DNA of 64,000 nt, taken from Lentisphaerota bacterium (GTDB taxonomy: Bacteria > Verrucomicrobiota > Kiritimatiellia > UBA8416 > JAIOPI01). A program made the translations under genes and the position numbers. A model generated the notes under the pieces. That model had not been told where the DNA came from. It ran no database searches and saw nothing but the letters and a program-made list of their open reading frames with translations. The stretch covers positions 27,957 to 91,956 of the forward strand of contig JAIOPI010000026.1 in assembly GCA_021413965.1 (NCBI GenBank), in the 5' to 3' direction. This document shows, in pieces, positions 16,457 through 25,109 of this stretch (the stretch's first letter is position 1; every line of letters begins with the position of its first letter).

Positions 16457-17305
16457 ATGATCAGTCACATGACAGAGATAAACTCGCCGCATGCTTCCGC
16501 ACTGACTCCCGCGCAGGTCGCCGAATACCGGGAGCAGGGGTATCTTGCTTTTCCCGCCGTCTTTTCCCCTGGCGAGGTCACGGCCCTGTTGGAAGCGGCC
16601 GTGTCGCCCGAGATCCGCCGCCGCCAGGATGAGAAAGGTTATCTTGAGCAGGCCGTGCATCTGCTCTCGCTCACGACGCTGCACCCCGCCTTTCGGGCGC
16701 TCGCTGGCGATGCGCGTCTCGTCGATCGTCTCAAGCCGTTGCTGGGCGAAGACATTCAGTTGCAGCATTCGAAGATCGCGTCCAAGCCGCCGGCGCGAGG
16801 CAAGGGCCGCTTTCAGATGCACCAGGACTTCGCGTATTTTCCGCACACGAACACCGATCTCGCCGCTGTCATTGTGTACCTGGACGATGCCACCCCAGCG
16901 AACGGCTGCCTCCAAGTCTGGCCCGGCAGCCATCGGCGTGGGCTGCTCAACCATCTGAAGGACGGTTACTTTTCAGGTGGCTGCATCGAGCCCTTGCCCG
17001 AGACGGAATTCGTGAACCTGGAGATGCCGGCGGGAAGCGTCAGCATCCATCACTGCCTGACCGTGCATGGGTCGCCCCCCAACACGTCGGGCAAGCCGCG
17101 CCGCTTCATCGTGTTTCAATATCGGGCCGACGATGCGTACCAGTTGGCGGATCAGGTCTTTCCCGACACGGGCCTCCTGGTGGCCGGCAAGCGTCGCGGG
17201 CGGGTGCGCTGTGAGCCCGGGGTCTGGGAGCTGCCCCGCCGCAAGCTCGGGGCATCGCCGTTCGGCTCGGCCTGGAATCAGATCGGCGAGGGCGTTACGC
17301 TGTAG
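16457..17305 (+). CDS. Phytanoyl-CoA dioxygenase (PhyH) family protein
   Basis: This is a 282-residue non-haem iron, 2-oxoglutarate dioxygenase fold protein. The iron ligands are His122-x-Asp124 in QMHQDFAYFPH and His204 in TVHGS; Arg215 or Arg216 would hold 2-oxoglutarate. AAVIVYLDDATPANGCLQVWPGSHRRG is the conserved core. Such enzymes hydroxylate small molecules in the cytoplasm and need O2, which is notable in a genome that otherwise looks anaerobic. The ATG at 16457 is chosen; the alternative ATG at 16469 is equally possible. It is the last gene of its operon. Confidence 0.87.
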   Translation: MISHMTEINSPHASALTPAQVAEYREQGYLAFPAVFSPGEVTALLEAAVSPEIRRRQDEKGYLEQAVHLLSLTTLHPAFRALAGDARLVDRLKPLLGEDIQLQHSKIASKPPARGKGRFQMHQDFAYFPHTNTDLAAVIVYLDDATPANGCLQVWPGSHRRGLLNHLKDGYFSGGCIEPLPETEFVNLEMPAGSVSIHHCLTVHGSPPNTSGKPRRFIVFQYRADDAYQLADQVFPDTGLLVAGKRRGRVRCEPGVWELPRRKLGASPFGSAWNQIGEGVTL

Positions 17306-17366
17306 TGGGGGCCTGACGGCTTATCGGTGCCGTCCTGACTTCCGATTGACGCATACCCGGAAGGGA

Positions 17367-17526
17367 TCTCCCGCAGAGGCGCGGAGAAGAGAAAGACGTA
17401 CTCGCTCACGAACCGCTGAGAGGGCGGTTCGTGAAGCGCTTCTGCCGGGCTGCAATGCCCGAACCGGCCTCTCACCGGTTTGGGCACGAACACACAACCT
17501 GCCGATCCTCTGCACCTCTGCGGGAG
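17367..17526. repeat. REPIN-like intergenic element
   Basis: The element begins with TCTCCCGCAGAG and ends with the inverted motif CTCTGCGGGAG. Inside is a perfect 11-bp hairpin (TCACGAACCGC with GCGGTTCGTGA, loop TGAGAGG at 17406-17434). It is followed by a weaker hairpin (CGAACCGG with CCGGTTTG) whose loop is CCTCTCA, the reverse complement of the first loop. It therefore looks like two copies of one REP-type unit head to head. Related single units occur at 43088 and 63802. The rest of the 17306-17686 gap shows nothing else. Confidence 0.6.
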
Positions 17527-17686
17527 CATTCCTCGCCGAATGTGTCCACCGGTAGTCGGACGGGAACGTGCCGCCCGGAAGTCGGCGCCCACCTCGAGGA
17601 ATCGCCCAAGGGGTGGCCGGCGAGCTTCGCGCGCGGGCAGTCCGCATGTCGCGGGGGGCCTTGTGAGGGGCGACTCCGGAATGCTC

Positions 17687-19282
17687 TCAGCGGCCCAGTT
17701 CCGTGCGCAGCTTCGTCGCGATCGTGCCGTCAAGCTGCGCCGGCGTCGCGATCCGTTTAACGGCGTCCGCGCCCAGGCGTTCCTTCAGTTGCACGAGGTA
17801 CAGGCTCCGCGGCTCAACCCGCGTCCGGTGCGATTCCCAGTGGCCATCCGCCTCCTTCAGGCTGCCCGAACTTTTCTTGCCCTTGCAGCCGATGCAGTAG
17901 TTCTGGGCGGTCGGCGGGTCCTGGATGTTCAGGTAGTCCGCGCGGCAGTTCCAGAAGACCATCTGTGCGCCGGTCCACCCGTGGCCGGTTCCCCGAGTCC
18001 CGGCATTCTTCGCCGTCAAGCCGTTGCCCTCGATGGCGACATTGTCGAAGAGCGTCGCGACACTCCAGCGGTGGTGCGGCCCGGAATCGCCGTTGGCCTT
18101 CTCCGCCAGGCAGTCGAGGAACACGTTGGGGCCCCGGCCCATGTTGTGCATGACGAAGTCGTGCCGGCCGTTGCGGGCGTAGCAGCGCTGGATCAGCGCC
18201 TGCTGTCCGTTGACGTTGAACCCGTAACGGTAGCCGCCCTTGATGGGTCCGATGGGATCAAGGTAGGCGCAATCCTGGACCGTGACGCGCCGGGCGCCGA
18301 AGGTGACCATGGCGCAGCTGTAGATGTGGCGCACGGCGGTGACGTGGCGGACCCATGCATCTTCGACGTTGGCGAGCTGGACGGCGATGCCGCCGGTATC
18401 AAAGCGCAGGTTCTCGACGCCGGCCTCGCGGATCCGTCCCGGATACGTGTACTTGCACAGGAGTCCGCCGCCGAGTGCCCGCTCGATCGGCTCAACCACC
18501 GGCGCGTCGAGGGTGACGCGGTTGCTTTCCACCGCCGTAATCACGCGCTCGTAGCGGTAGGTGTAGCCTTCCTCGTTCCAACCGAGCGGGCTGCCGCCCA
18601 CAGCGTCCAGCCACGCCTTCTTGGCGAGGCGGACGACCACCACCGGATCGCCTGCTGCAAAGCCGGCCGTCGATTCGACGGCGAACGTGTGCGTCCCCGC
18701 CGGCACGTAGGCGTCGGTGATGGGCTGCGGTGCAATCCCCATGTCGCTCCCCGCGTCGCTACCGGCCACCGCGACCGTGACGTGCCACTTGTCGCCGAGC
18801 CCGCGAATCACCGAGCCGTCCTCATACTGACCCTCGCCGCGCAGGACCATGCCGCTGGTGGACATCTGAAGGGTGCCTTCGACCCGGTAGATGCCTTTCT
18901 TCAGCAGCAGAGCCCCCCGCACCCCGTTCGTGTCCGGCGCCCGCTGGGCGAGCGCATCCAGGGCCGCCTGAATGCGTTTCGTGTCGTCACCTTCCGGTGC
19001 AGGCTCCAGCGTGGCCACGACCGGCACATCGGGGATCGCCACCCCGCCACCACGGTAACCGCAGGTGGAGAAGTCCGGGACGATGTTGCCCTTTGAGTCC
19101 GGTGCGTAGACGAGGCGGCCGTTCGGGCCGACCGCGACGACCCGGGGCGGCTCGCCGTTCCCGCCTCCGGCCGTGCCGGGATTCCCCTGCGCGTCCTGGT
19201 CCTGCGCTCCGGCGACGATCGTTAGGGACAGGCAAACAAACAGGCAAACAAACCAAGCGGTCCACCAAGGGGATGGTCTCAT
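17687..19282 (-). CDS. Secreted right-handed beta-helix protein
   Basis: This 531-residue protein has a Sec signal peptide (hydrophobic FVCLFVCLSLTIVAGA, cleavage near residue 27). The mature part has a pectate-lyase-superfamily opening (DDTKRIQAALDAL, GALLLKKGIYRVEGTLQM, GMVLRGEG). Beta-helix coils follow (RVTLDAPV, VENLRFD, AWVRHVTAVRHIYSCAMVTFGARRVTVQDC, LIQRCYARNGRHDFVMHN), ending with VFWNCRADYLNI. It is probably a polysaccharide lyase or hydrolase acting outside the cytoplasm; the substrate is unknown. The ATG at 19282 follows GAGAGGA and begins the signal peptide. It is downstream of, and co-oriented with, the TIM-barrel epimerase. Confidence 0.82.
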   Translation of the reverse strand: MRPSPWWTAWFVCLFVCLSLTIVAGAQDQDAQGNPGTAGGGNGEPPRVVAVGPNGRLVYAPDSKGNIVPDFSTCGYRGGGVAIPDVPVVATLEPAPEGDDTKRIQAALDALAQRAPDTNGVRGALLLKKGIYRVEGTLQMSTSGMVLRGEGQYEDGSVIRGLGDKWHVTVAVAGSDAGSDMGIAPQPITDAYVPAGTHTFAVESTAGFAAGDPVVVVRLAKKAWLDAVGGSPLGWNEEGYTYRYERVITAVESNRVTLDAPVVEPIERALGGGLLCKYTYPGRIREAGVENLRFDTGGIAVQLANVEDAWVRHVTAVRHIYSCAMVTFGARRVTVQDCAYLDPIGPIKGGYRYGFNVNGQQALIQRCYARNGRHDFVMHNMGRGPNVFLDCLAEKANGDSGPHHRWSVATLFDNVAIEGNGLTAKNAGTRGTGHGWTGAQMVFWNCRADYLNIQDPPTAQNYCIGCKGKKSSGSLKEADGHWESHRTRVEPRSLYLVQLKERLGADAVKRIATPAQLDGTIATKLRTELGR

Positions 19283-19399
19283 GCGGTCCTCTCTTAGGCG
19301 TTCGTGTGCAAACATCAACAGAATATGGTGACGGACAACGGTTCGCTTATTCGGTTTCCAGTCCCGCGACGGACGGCACGTGGGGTGGGCGCGGGTGCG

Positions 19400-20155
19400 T
19401 CACCGGCGGCCTGAGGCGAGGTGTTGGCCCGTCAAATAGGTGTAGCTTCGGCGGACGGCGTCCATCATGTCGGTGGCGCAGGTGTCGAGTTCGACGATCA
19501 TCCACTCGGCGGCCGTGGACGCCTTCGCGATGGCGTGGAAATCGAGCACGCCGTCGCCGACGGCGGTCATGGGCTGGCCCATCACGGCGGGCCCGTCCTT
19601 GATATGAAGCAGCGGCGCGCGCTTCCCGAGCTTGCGCACGACGTCCACCGGATCCACGCCCGCGGTCTTGACCCAGTACGTGTCGACTTCGAAGAAAACG
19701 GCGGGCGTCAGCAGGTCGAGCATGATCTCGTACGCCAGGCGGCCATCGACCGTGCCAAATTCCCACCAGTGGTTGTGGATGCCGAAGGTCATGCCGGCTG
19801 CCGAGGCGTTGGCGGCCGCTTCATTGAAGGTTGCGCAAGACGCCTTGATGCGGTCGAGGGTCTTGAAGTCGTCGGGGCCGAGTCCGGAGACCATGCGCGT
19901 GCTGCCGATCGCCTGCATGGTGTCCAGCGTCTGCTGTTTCGCGTCGCCGACGGGGATGGGGACGTGGGCGCTGGGCACGGCCAGCCCGAGTTCACGGAAC
20001 AGCTTGCCGGCGGCCTCGGCGGTTGTTCCCGGAAAGCCCGCGGGCTCGACGCCGGCGTATCCCATCGCGGCAAGGCTTCGGACCGTGGCCTCGTAGCCGC
20101 TCTTCTTAATCGGTTCCCTGACGCTGTAGAGTTGAAGCGCAACACCCGGTTTCAT
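19400..20155 (-). CDS. Sugar phosphate isomerase/epimerase family protein
   Basis: This 251-residue xylose-isomerase-like TIM barrel has VALQLYSVREPIKKSGYEATV at the N-terminus, MGYAGVEPAGF, FGIHNHWWEFG, VFFEVDTYWVKTAG, PLLHIKDG and WMIVELDTC. The Glu, His and Asp residues in these strands are the usual divalent-metal ligands. It is cytoplasmic or, less likely, periplasmic without a signal; the substrate would be a sugar or inositol derivative. The ATG at 20155 with AGAGAGGA upstream is preferred to a longer frame. It is the first gene of a two-gene operon with the beta-helix protein. Confidence 0.87.
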   Translation of the reverse strand: MKPGVALQLYSVREPIKKSGYEATVRSLAAMGYAGVEPAGFPGTTAEAAGKLFRELGLAVPSAHVPIPVGDAKQQTLDTMQAIGSTRMVSGLGPDDFKTLDRIKASCATFNEAAANASAAGMTFGIHNHWWEFGTVDGRLAYEIMLDLLTPAVFFEVDTYWVKTAGVDPVDVVRKLGKRAPLLHIKDGPAVMGQPMTAVGDGVLDFHAIAKASTAAEWMIVELDTCATDMMDAVRRSYTYLTGQHLASGRR

Positions 20156-20462
20156 CGATGCCGATCCTCTCTGGTTGGCGTTCATGCCGCCATGCGATCG
20201 CCTGTGAGGGGGCCATGGCCCTATCAAGCGGCAACTCACAGGATGGATTATTCAGTCTTGGCAGTCAACTTCAGTATATCACAGGGCAACATGCTGGCAT
20301 GATTCAGGTCTTTCTGTGGGCGGGACGGCCACTCGACGCTGGCCCGGTTGGCGGGGTTCGGCCATTTCCAGCAATGAGGAGCATGCCCGTGCAGGCGCCA
20401 GGTGGGGCGTTCTGGCGACGCTTGGCGGCGGTGCGGGTTTGTAGATTAATACTATCTAGTTG

Positions 20463-20491
20463 TTGACCATAAAGGTTCTTTTTGATGAAAT
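20463..20491 (+). promoter_or_regulatory. Promoter candidate upstream of DUF2341 protein A
   Basis: TTGACC and TGAAAT are separated by 17 bases in an AT-rich patch about 85 bases before the gene. The element CCATAAAGGT at 20467-20476 overlaps it and recurs upstream of protein B. The remaining divergent region (20156-20574) shows no gene. Confidence 0.35.
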
Positions 20492-20574
20492 AGGATGAGA
20501 CGGACAAGCGTGGCGCTGAGTCTGGTCGCGTGCGTTGGCAGGGAACGCGCCGCTCACGACGAATGGAGACAACC

Positions 20575-23500
20575 ATGAACCAGCGGTGGGTTCTTGCCGG
20601 ATTCGCGATGCTGGTCCTTCTCGCGAGCCATCGGCCGGCGATGGGAGACATCGCCCCGGACTGGCCGTTTGCCGCGAAAATTGTTTTCACCGGTTACACG
20701 CGATCGTCGACACTGACCAACTTTCCGGTGTTGGTGACGTTCAGCGAGGGGCGCAACGCGTTTTCCTACAGTCAGTGCGTCGAGCCCGGCGGCGGCGATC
20801 TGCGCTTCATGAACGCCGCGGCGGACACCTTGCTGAGTCACGAGATCGAGACGTGGGACACCAACGGTGAATCGTTCGTGTGGGTGAGGGTGCCTGAGCT
20901 GTCCGGCCCCGACTCGGCCATCTGGGCGTTGTGGGGCAATCCCAGCGAAACCAATCCGCCGTCCTACACGACGGACGGCTCGACCTGGTCGCAGGGCTTC
21001 ACGGAGGTGCATCACTTTAACGAGGTCGCCGGCGAGACGGCCCACGACTCCTCGCCGGTCGGATACCACAGCAGTTTGATGGGCGTGCCGCCGCCGGCCT
21101 GGGTTTCCGGGGGCGCCGTGGATGGGGCGCTGGAATTCAACGGCGGCCAGTTGGTTTACTCGGACCAGAATCTCGACGAGGTTTCGCAGCCGGCGACGGT
21201 GAGCGCCTGGGCGCGGCCGACGACGAAGAATGGCATCTGGCCGCCGGTGTTCAGCACCGATAACGGCGGCTACGACTGGTCCATTACGCACAACGGCGGC
21301 AGCTGGAACGTGGGGGTGGGGGCGGTGGCAGGCGCAACCGGGTACTGGGTGCCCGGCCCGCTCGTGCGGACCAACGAATGGCAGCACGTGGCGGCGGTGT
21401 TCATCCCCGGCCAAGGCACGCGCTTCTACTTCAACGGCGAGGAGTTTAGCACGGACACGATCGGCAGCGGCGGCGGCTCGGACAACAACATCATGATCGG
21501 CAGCAATCCCGGCCCGCCCGATTTCGGCGTTACCCGATTCGTCGGGCAGCTCGACGAGGTGTCTGTCGCGACCGTCGCCCGTTCCGCCAACTGGATGTGG
21601 GCAACCTACATGTCCCAGGGCCGCAACGCCACCTTCTCGCCCTGGCAGCGGATGATCGCCAACCTCCCCGTGGCGGACGTGGCGGCCGGCTCCGCGACGC
21701 TGAACGGAACCATGAACTGGCTGCGCACGGCGCCGACTGGTGTGTGGCTGTACTGGGGCACGAACGACGCGGGCGTTGCGAAGGGCGACTGGGGACACGA
21801 GGTGCCCCTCGGGGACTGGGGCGTGGGGGCGTTGAGCAACGCGGTGACCTTTGCGGATGAAACCACCTATTACTACCGCTTCTATGCCTCCAACGGTCTG
21901 GACGAGGCCTGGGCGGAACCCGCCGCCACGTTCATTTCCGGGGCCGTCACCGTGGAGGCCACCGTGCCTGAGATCGACGAAGCGGGCGGCGTCCCCGGCG
22001 CGTTTACGCTCCGGCGCCCGGCCTCCTGCGCCACCGAAGCGCTTACCCTGTACTTCACGGTGGGCGGCAGCGCCGGGCGCAACGAGGATTACCTTTCGCT
22101 GGGTGCCGAGGTGACCTTGGCGGCCGGCGAGACCAATGCCGTCATTGAGGTGCGGCCCCTCCAGGACAGCATCGCCGCCGAAGGGCCTGAAACCGTGACG
22201 CTGACCCTGACGGCTGGCGACTACGTCATCGGCGCCGCCAGCACCGCGACGGTGACCATCGTCGACACCTCCAGCGAGCAGCCACGTCGCTGGGCGCATC
22301 AGATGCAGATCACGTTTCCGGGTTACGCGCAGCCGGAGACCTTGACCAATTTCCCGGCGCTGGTGGTCTTCAGCGAGCAGGCACGGCCCGGTTTCCGATA
22401 CAGCCAAATGAGCTCGCCGACCGGCGGCGACCTGCGGTTCATGGACGCCGCGCAGACGCGTTGGCTTAACTACGAAATCGAGGAATGGGGGCCTGGCTCC
22501 AATTCCTATGTCTGGGTGCAGGTGCCGGAACTGGCGGGCTCCGGCACGGCGATCATTGCGCTGTGGGGCAATCCCGACGCCACCAACCCGCCCGCCTATG
22601 CCACCAACGGGGCCACGTGGGCGTCGTCGCACGGGGGCGTCTGGCATTTCAGCCAGCCCAACTCGCGGGATTCGTGCTCGAACGCGAACACCTTCACGGC
22701 TTATGACGGACCCGTCGGCGTGGCCGGTCCCGTGAACCGCGGCGTGTCCTTCAACGGCGCGAACCGCCTGCAGGCCCTGGGCTCCTACTATGAGTACAGC
22801 GGCCCCACGACTGTCGAGACCTGGATGCGGTCGGACACCACGGCCAACAACCGGTGTGCCCTCGGCATCCGCGGCGGCAGCACCCGTTGGAGCCTGCACC
22901 AGACCGCGGGACTCGCGGGCTTCGGTCTCTGGAACAACATAACGTGGACGACGCTGGCAGCTCCATGGACCGCGGGACGCTGGTATCATGTGGTCTTCGC
23001 GGACGCCGGCCCCAGCGTCAACAAGATGGACATCTACGTCGACGGCGCCCTGGCGGGGGTGATCAACAGCGGGTTTGGCACGGCGGTCGGCGAGCCGCTC
23101 GTGGTTGGCACATCCGGCACGGGCTATGGCAACGAGTCGTGGATTGGCAGCGTGAGCGAAGTCCGCATCTCGCCACGGCGCTTCTCGGCGGGATGGGTCC
23201 TGGCGACGTGGCTGAATCAGGCGTCGAACGCCACCTTTGTCTCGTCGTGGCCGATGCTCGCCAACCTCGGGGCGACGAATGTCACGGCCAGTTCCGCGGA
23301 CCTCAGCGGGCACCTGTACTGGACCAGCGCGGTGCCGACTGAAGTCTGGCTCTACTGGGGTACCCACGATGCCGGGACCGTGGCGACAAATTGGGACCAT
23401 GTCGTTGCGCTCGGGGCGCAGAGCGTGGGGCCGCTGAGCGTTCCGGTGAGCATCGCGCCGGACACCTCGTACACCTACCGGTTCTTCGCGTCGAACGCGA

Positions 23501-24912
23501 TGAACGAAGCGTGGGCGGATCCCGCCGCAGGGTTTGCCGCCGTGCCGGTCACGGTCGAGGCCACGGGATCGGGCAGTTTCGTGGTGCGTCGGCCGGCAGC
23601 CGCGTCGGCCGGCGAGCTCACGGTCAATTACACGCTGGGGGGCACGGCGGTGAGCGGCGTGGACTTCCAGCCGCTGCCGGGCAGCGTGACGATCCCGGCG
23701 GGCAGCCGCAGCGTCGCCATCCCCGTGACGGCCATCGACAGCTTCGGAATCCTCCGGACGCTGGTGATCACGCTGGCGCCGGGCGGCTACTTCGTTGGTT
23801 CACCGAACACAGCTACGCTGTCGCTCGGCCCCAACCCGCGCTGGTGGCCCTACCGCATGGCGATCACCTTCACGGGCTATGTCGGGACCGAGACGCTCAG
23901 CAACTTCCCGGCGCCGGTGGTCTTCGACGAGACCGTGCAGGGCGGGTTCCATTACGGCGCGTTCGCCTCCTCGACCGGCGGCGACCTGCGGTTCTTCGAT
24001 CATGCCGAATCCCGCTGGCTGGCGTACGAGATCGACGAATGGAATCCCGCCGGACGGTCCCGGGTCTGGGTCCAGGTGCCCCAGTTGGCGGGCAGCAACA
24101 CGACCATCTGGGCGTGCTGGGGCAATCCGCAGGCGACCACCCCGCCGGCCTACACCACGAACGGCGCCACGTGGTCGGAAAAATACAGCCTCGTCTACCA
24201 TCTGAGCGAGACGAACGGCACCACGGTCCGCGATTCCACCGCGAACGGATTCAATGGCATCCTGGTGGGCAGCCCGCCCCGGGTGAACGACCCGGCCATG
24301 GGCAGCGGGGTGGATTTGGATGGCTTGAGCCAGTACATCAACTCCACCAGAGTCGCCTCGGCGCTTGGCGTGGGGGGCGCCAACGCCAGGACCGGCGAGG
24401 CCTGGGTTTATGTGCAGGCGGATCCCAAGAATCCGGATGGCAGCGTCTTCTCGATGGGAAACACGTGGCAAAATTACTCGGAATTCACCATGCGGCAGGA
24501 TTGCCAGCTCGGCATCCGCGCGAATTGGTGGGGGGCGTTGATCAGAGCTAGCGATCTGCCCGGGTTCACCACCACGCCGGACGTGACCACGCTGGGCAAC
24601 TGGATGCACATGGCCTTCAGCTATGGTCCGGGACCCAGCAAGAAAGCCTACGTCAACGGCGTGTTGAAAGGCAGCGTGGCCGGCGTGGCGGCCAACACGC
24701 TGGATACCCGTCCGCTGACGTTTGGCATGCATTACGACCAAGACACGGCCAAGTATCTCGACGGCATCCTCGCCGAGGTCCGCATGTCGACTGCGGAACG
24801 GTCCCAGGACTGGATCCGGGCAAGCTGGATGAGCCAGTCCGCCCCGGCGACATTCGCGACGTACGGTGACGTCATCGCCCCGCCCCCCGGGGTGCTGCTG
24901 ATGGTGCGCTGA
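20575..24912 (+). CDS. Giant secreted DUF2341/LamG/Calx-beta protein A
   Basis: This 1445-residue exported protein has a signal peptide (1-24). Domain order is DUF2341 (about 30-148), LamG-like jelly roll (150-345), Fn3-like strand set (361-457), Calx-beta (458-563), DUF2341 (573-692), LamG (692-886), Fn3-like (895-990), Calx-beta (991-1082), DUF2341 (1091-1209) and LamG (1209-1426). Each DUF2341 shows TNFPVLV..., GGDLRFMD, EIExWDxxGxSxVWVxVPEL and WALWGNP. Each LamG has WQHVAAVF, a YFNG strand and EVRIS. These domains suggest carbohydrate or protein binding at the cell surface with Ca2+-stabilised linkers. The protein ends GVLLMVR. The ATG at 20575 follows GGAGA. It is one of six related genes in the window. 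Confidence 0.9.
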   Translation: MNQRWVLAGFAMLVLLASHRPAMGDIAPDWPFAAKIVFTGYTRSSTLTNFPVLVTFSEGRNAFSYSQCVEPGGGDLRFMNAAADTLLSHEIETWDTNGESFVWVRVPELSGPDSAIWALWGNPSETNPPSYTTDGSTWSQGFTEVHHFNEVAGETAHDSSPVGYHSSLMGVPPPAWVSGGAVDGALEFNGGQLVYSDQNLDEVSQPATVSAWARPTTKNGIWPPVFSTDNGGYDWSITHNGGSWNVGVGAVAGATGYWVPGPLVRTNEWQHVAAVFIPGQGTRFYFNGEEFSTDTIGSGGGSDNNIMIGSNPGPPDFGVTRFVGQLDEVSVATVARSANWMWATYMSQGRNATFSPWQRMIANLPVADVAAGSATLNGTMNWLRTAPTGVWLYWGTNDAGVAKGDWGHEVPLGDWGVGALSNAVTFADETTYYYRFYASNGLDEAWAEPAATFISGAVTVEATVPEIDEAGGVPGAFTLRRPASCATEALTLYFTVGGSAGRNEDYLSLGAEVTLAAGETNAVIEVRPLQDSIAAEGPETVTLTLTAGDYVIGAASTATVTIVDTSSEQPRRWAHQMQITFPGYAQPETLTNFPALVVFSEQARPGFRYSQMSSPTGGDLRFMDAAQTRWLNYEIEEWGPGSNSYVWVQVPELAGSGTAIIALWGNPDATNPPAYATNGATWASSHGGVWHFSQPNSRDSCSNANTFTAYDGPVGVAGPVNRGVSFNGANRLQALGSYYEYSGPTTVETWMRSDTTANNRCALGIRGGSTRWSLHQTAGLAGFGLWNNITWTTLAAPWTAGRWYHVVFADAGPSVNKMDIYVDGALAGVINSGFGTAVGEPLVVGTSGTGYGNESWIGSVSEVRISPRRFSAGWVLATWLNQASNATFVSSWPMLANLGATNVTASSADLSGHLYWTSAVPTEVWLYWGTHDAGTVATNWDHVVALGAQSVGPLSVPVSIAPDTSYTYRFFASNAMNEAWADPAAGFAAVPVTVEATGSGSFVVRRPAAASAGELTVNYTLGGTAVSGVDFQPLPGSVTIPAGSRSVAIPVTAIDSFGILRTLVITLAPGGYFVGSPNTATLSLGPNPRWWPYRMAITFTGYVGTETLSNFPAPVVFDETVQGGFHYGAFASSTGGDLRFFDHAESRWLAYEIDEWNPAGRSRVWVQVPQLAGSNTTIWACWGNPQATTPPAYTTNGATWSEKYSLVYHLSETNGTTVRDSTANGFNGILVGSPPRVNDPAMGSGVDLDGLSQYINSTRVASALGVGGANARTGEAWVYVQADPKNPDGSVFSMGNTWQNYSEFTMRQDCQLGIRANWWGALIRASDLPGFTTTPDVTTLGNWMHMAFSYGPGPSKKAYVNGVLKGSVAGVAANTLDTRPLTFGMHYDQDTAKYLDGILAEVRMSTAERSQDWIRASWMSQSAPATFATYGDVIAPPPGVLLMVR

Positions 24913-24955
24913 CCGACAGGGGGCAAGTTTGACGGGCGCATCTGCGAGTTTGCCG

Positions 24956-25034
24956 GGTGGCCCGCGACCTCCGGGAGCGGGCGGCTTGGGGAAGCCCCTC
25001 TGGGACAGCCCGCGCTCGGAAACCGCGGGCCACC
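24956..25034. terminator. Structured hairpin between convergent genes
   Basis: GGTGGCCCGCG and CGCGGGCCACC form an 11-bp perfect outer stem. Inside are a GAGCGGGC/GCCCGCGCTC partial stem and a GGCTT/AAGCC mini-hairpin. It sits between the convergent protein A gene and the hydrogenase operon end. There is no T-run, so termination is plausible but unproven; it may be another REP-like element. Confidence 0.45.
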
Positions 25035-25109
25035 GTTGACTATCTATCCGCGCCAACTCGGACAGGCGCCCACGGGTAACCGATCCAGGGTAGGCGCCCC
25101 GGTTCCGAG

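Noticed and set aside
24880..24912. PEP-CTERM or LPXTG sorting signal at the ends of the DUF2341 proteins
   Set aside because: No PEP or LPXTG motif, no 20-residue membrane helix and no basic cluster; only a three-residue hydrophobic stretch plus Val-Arg.
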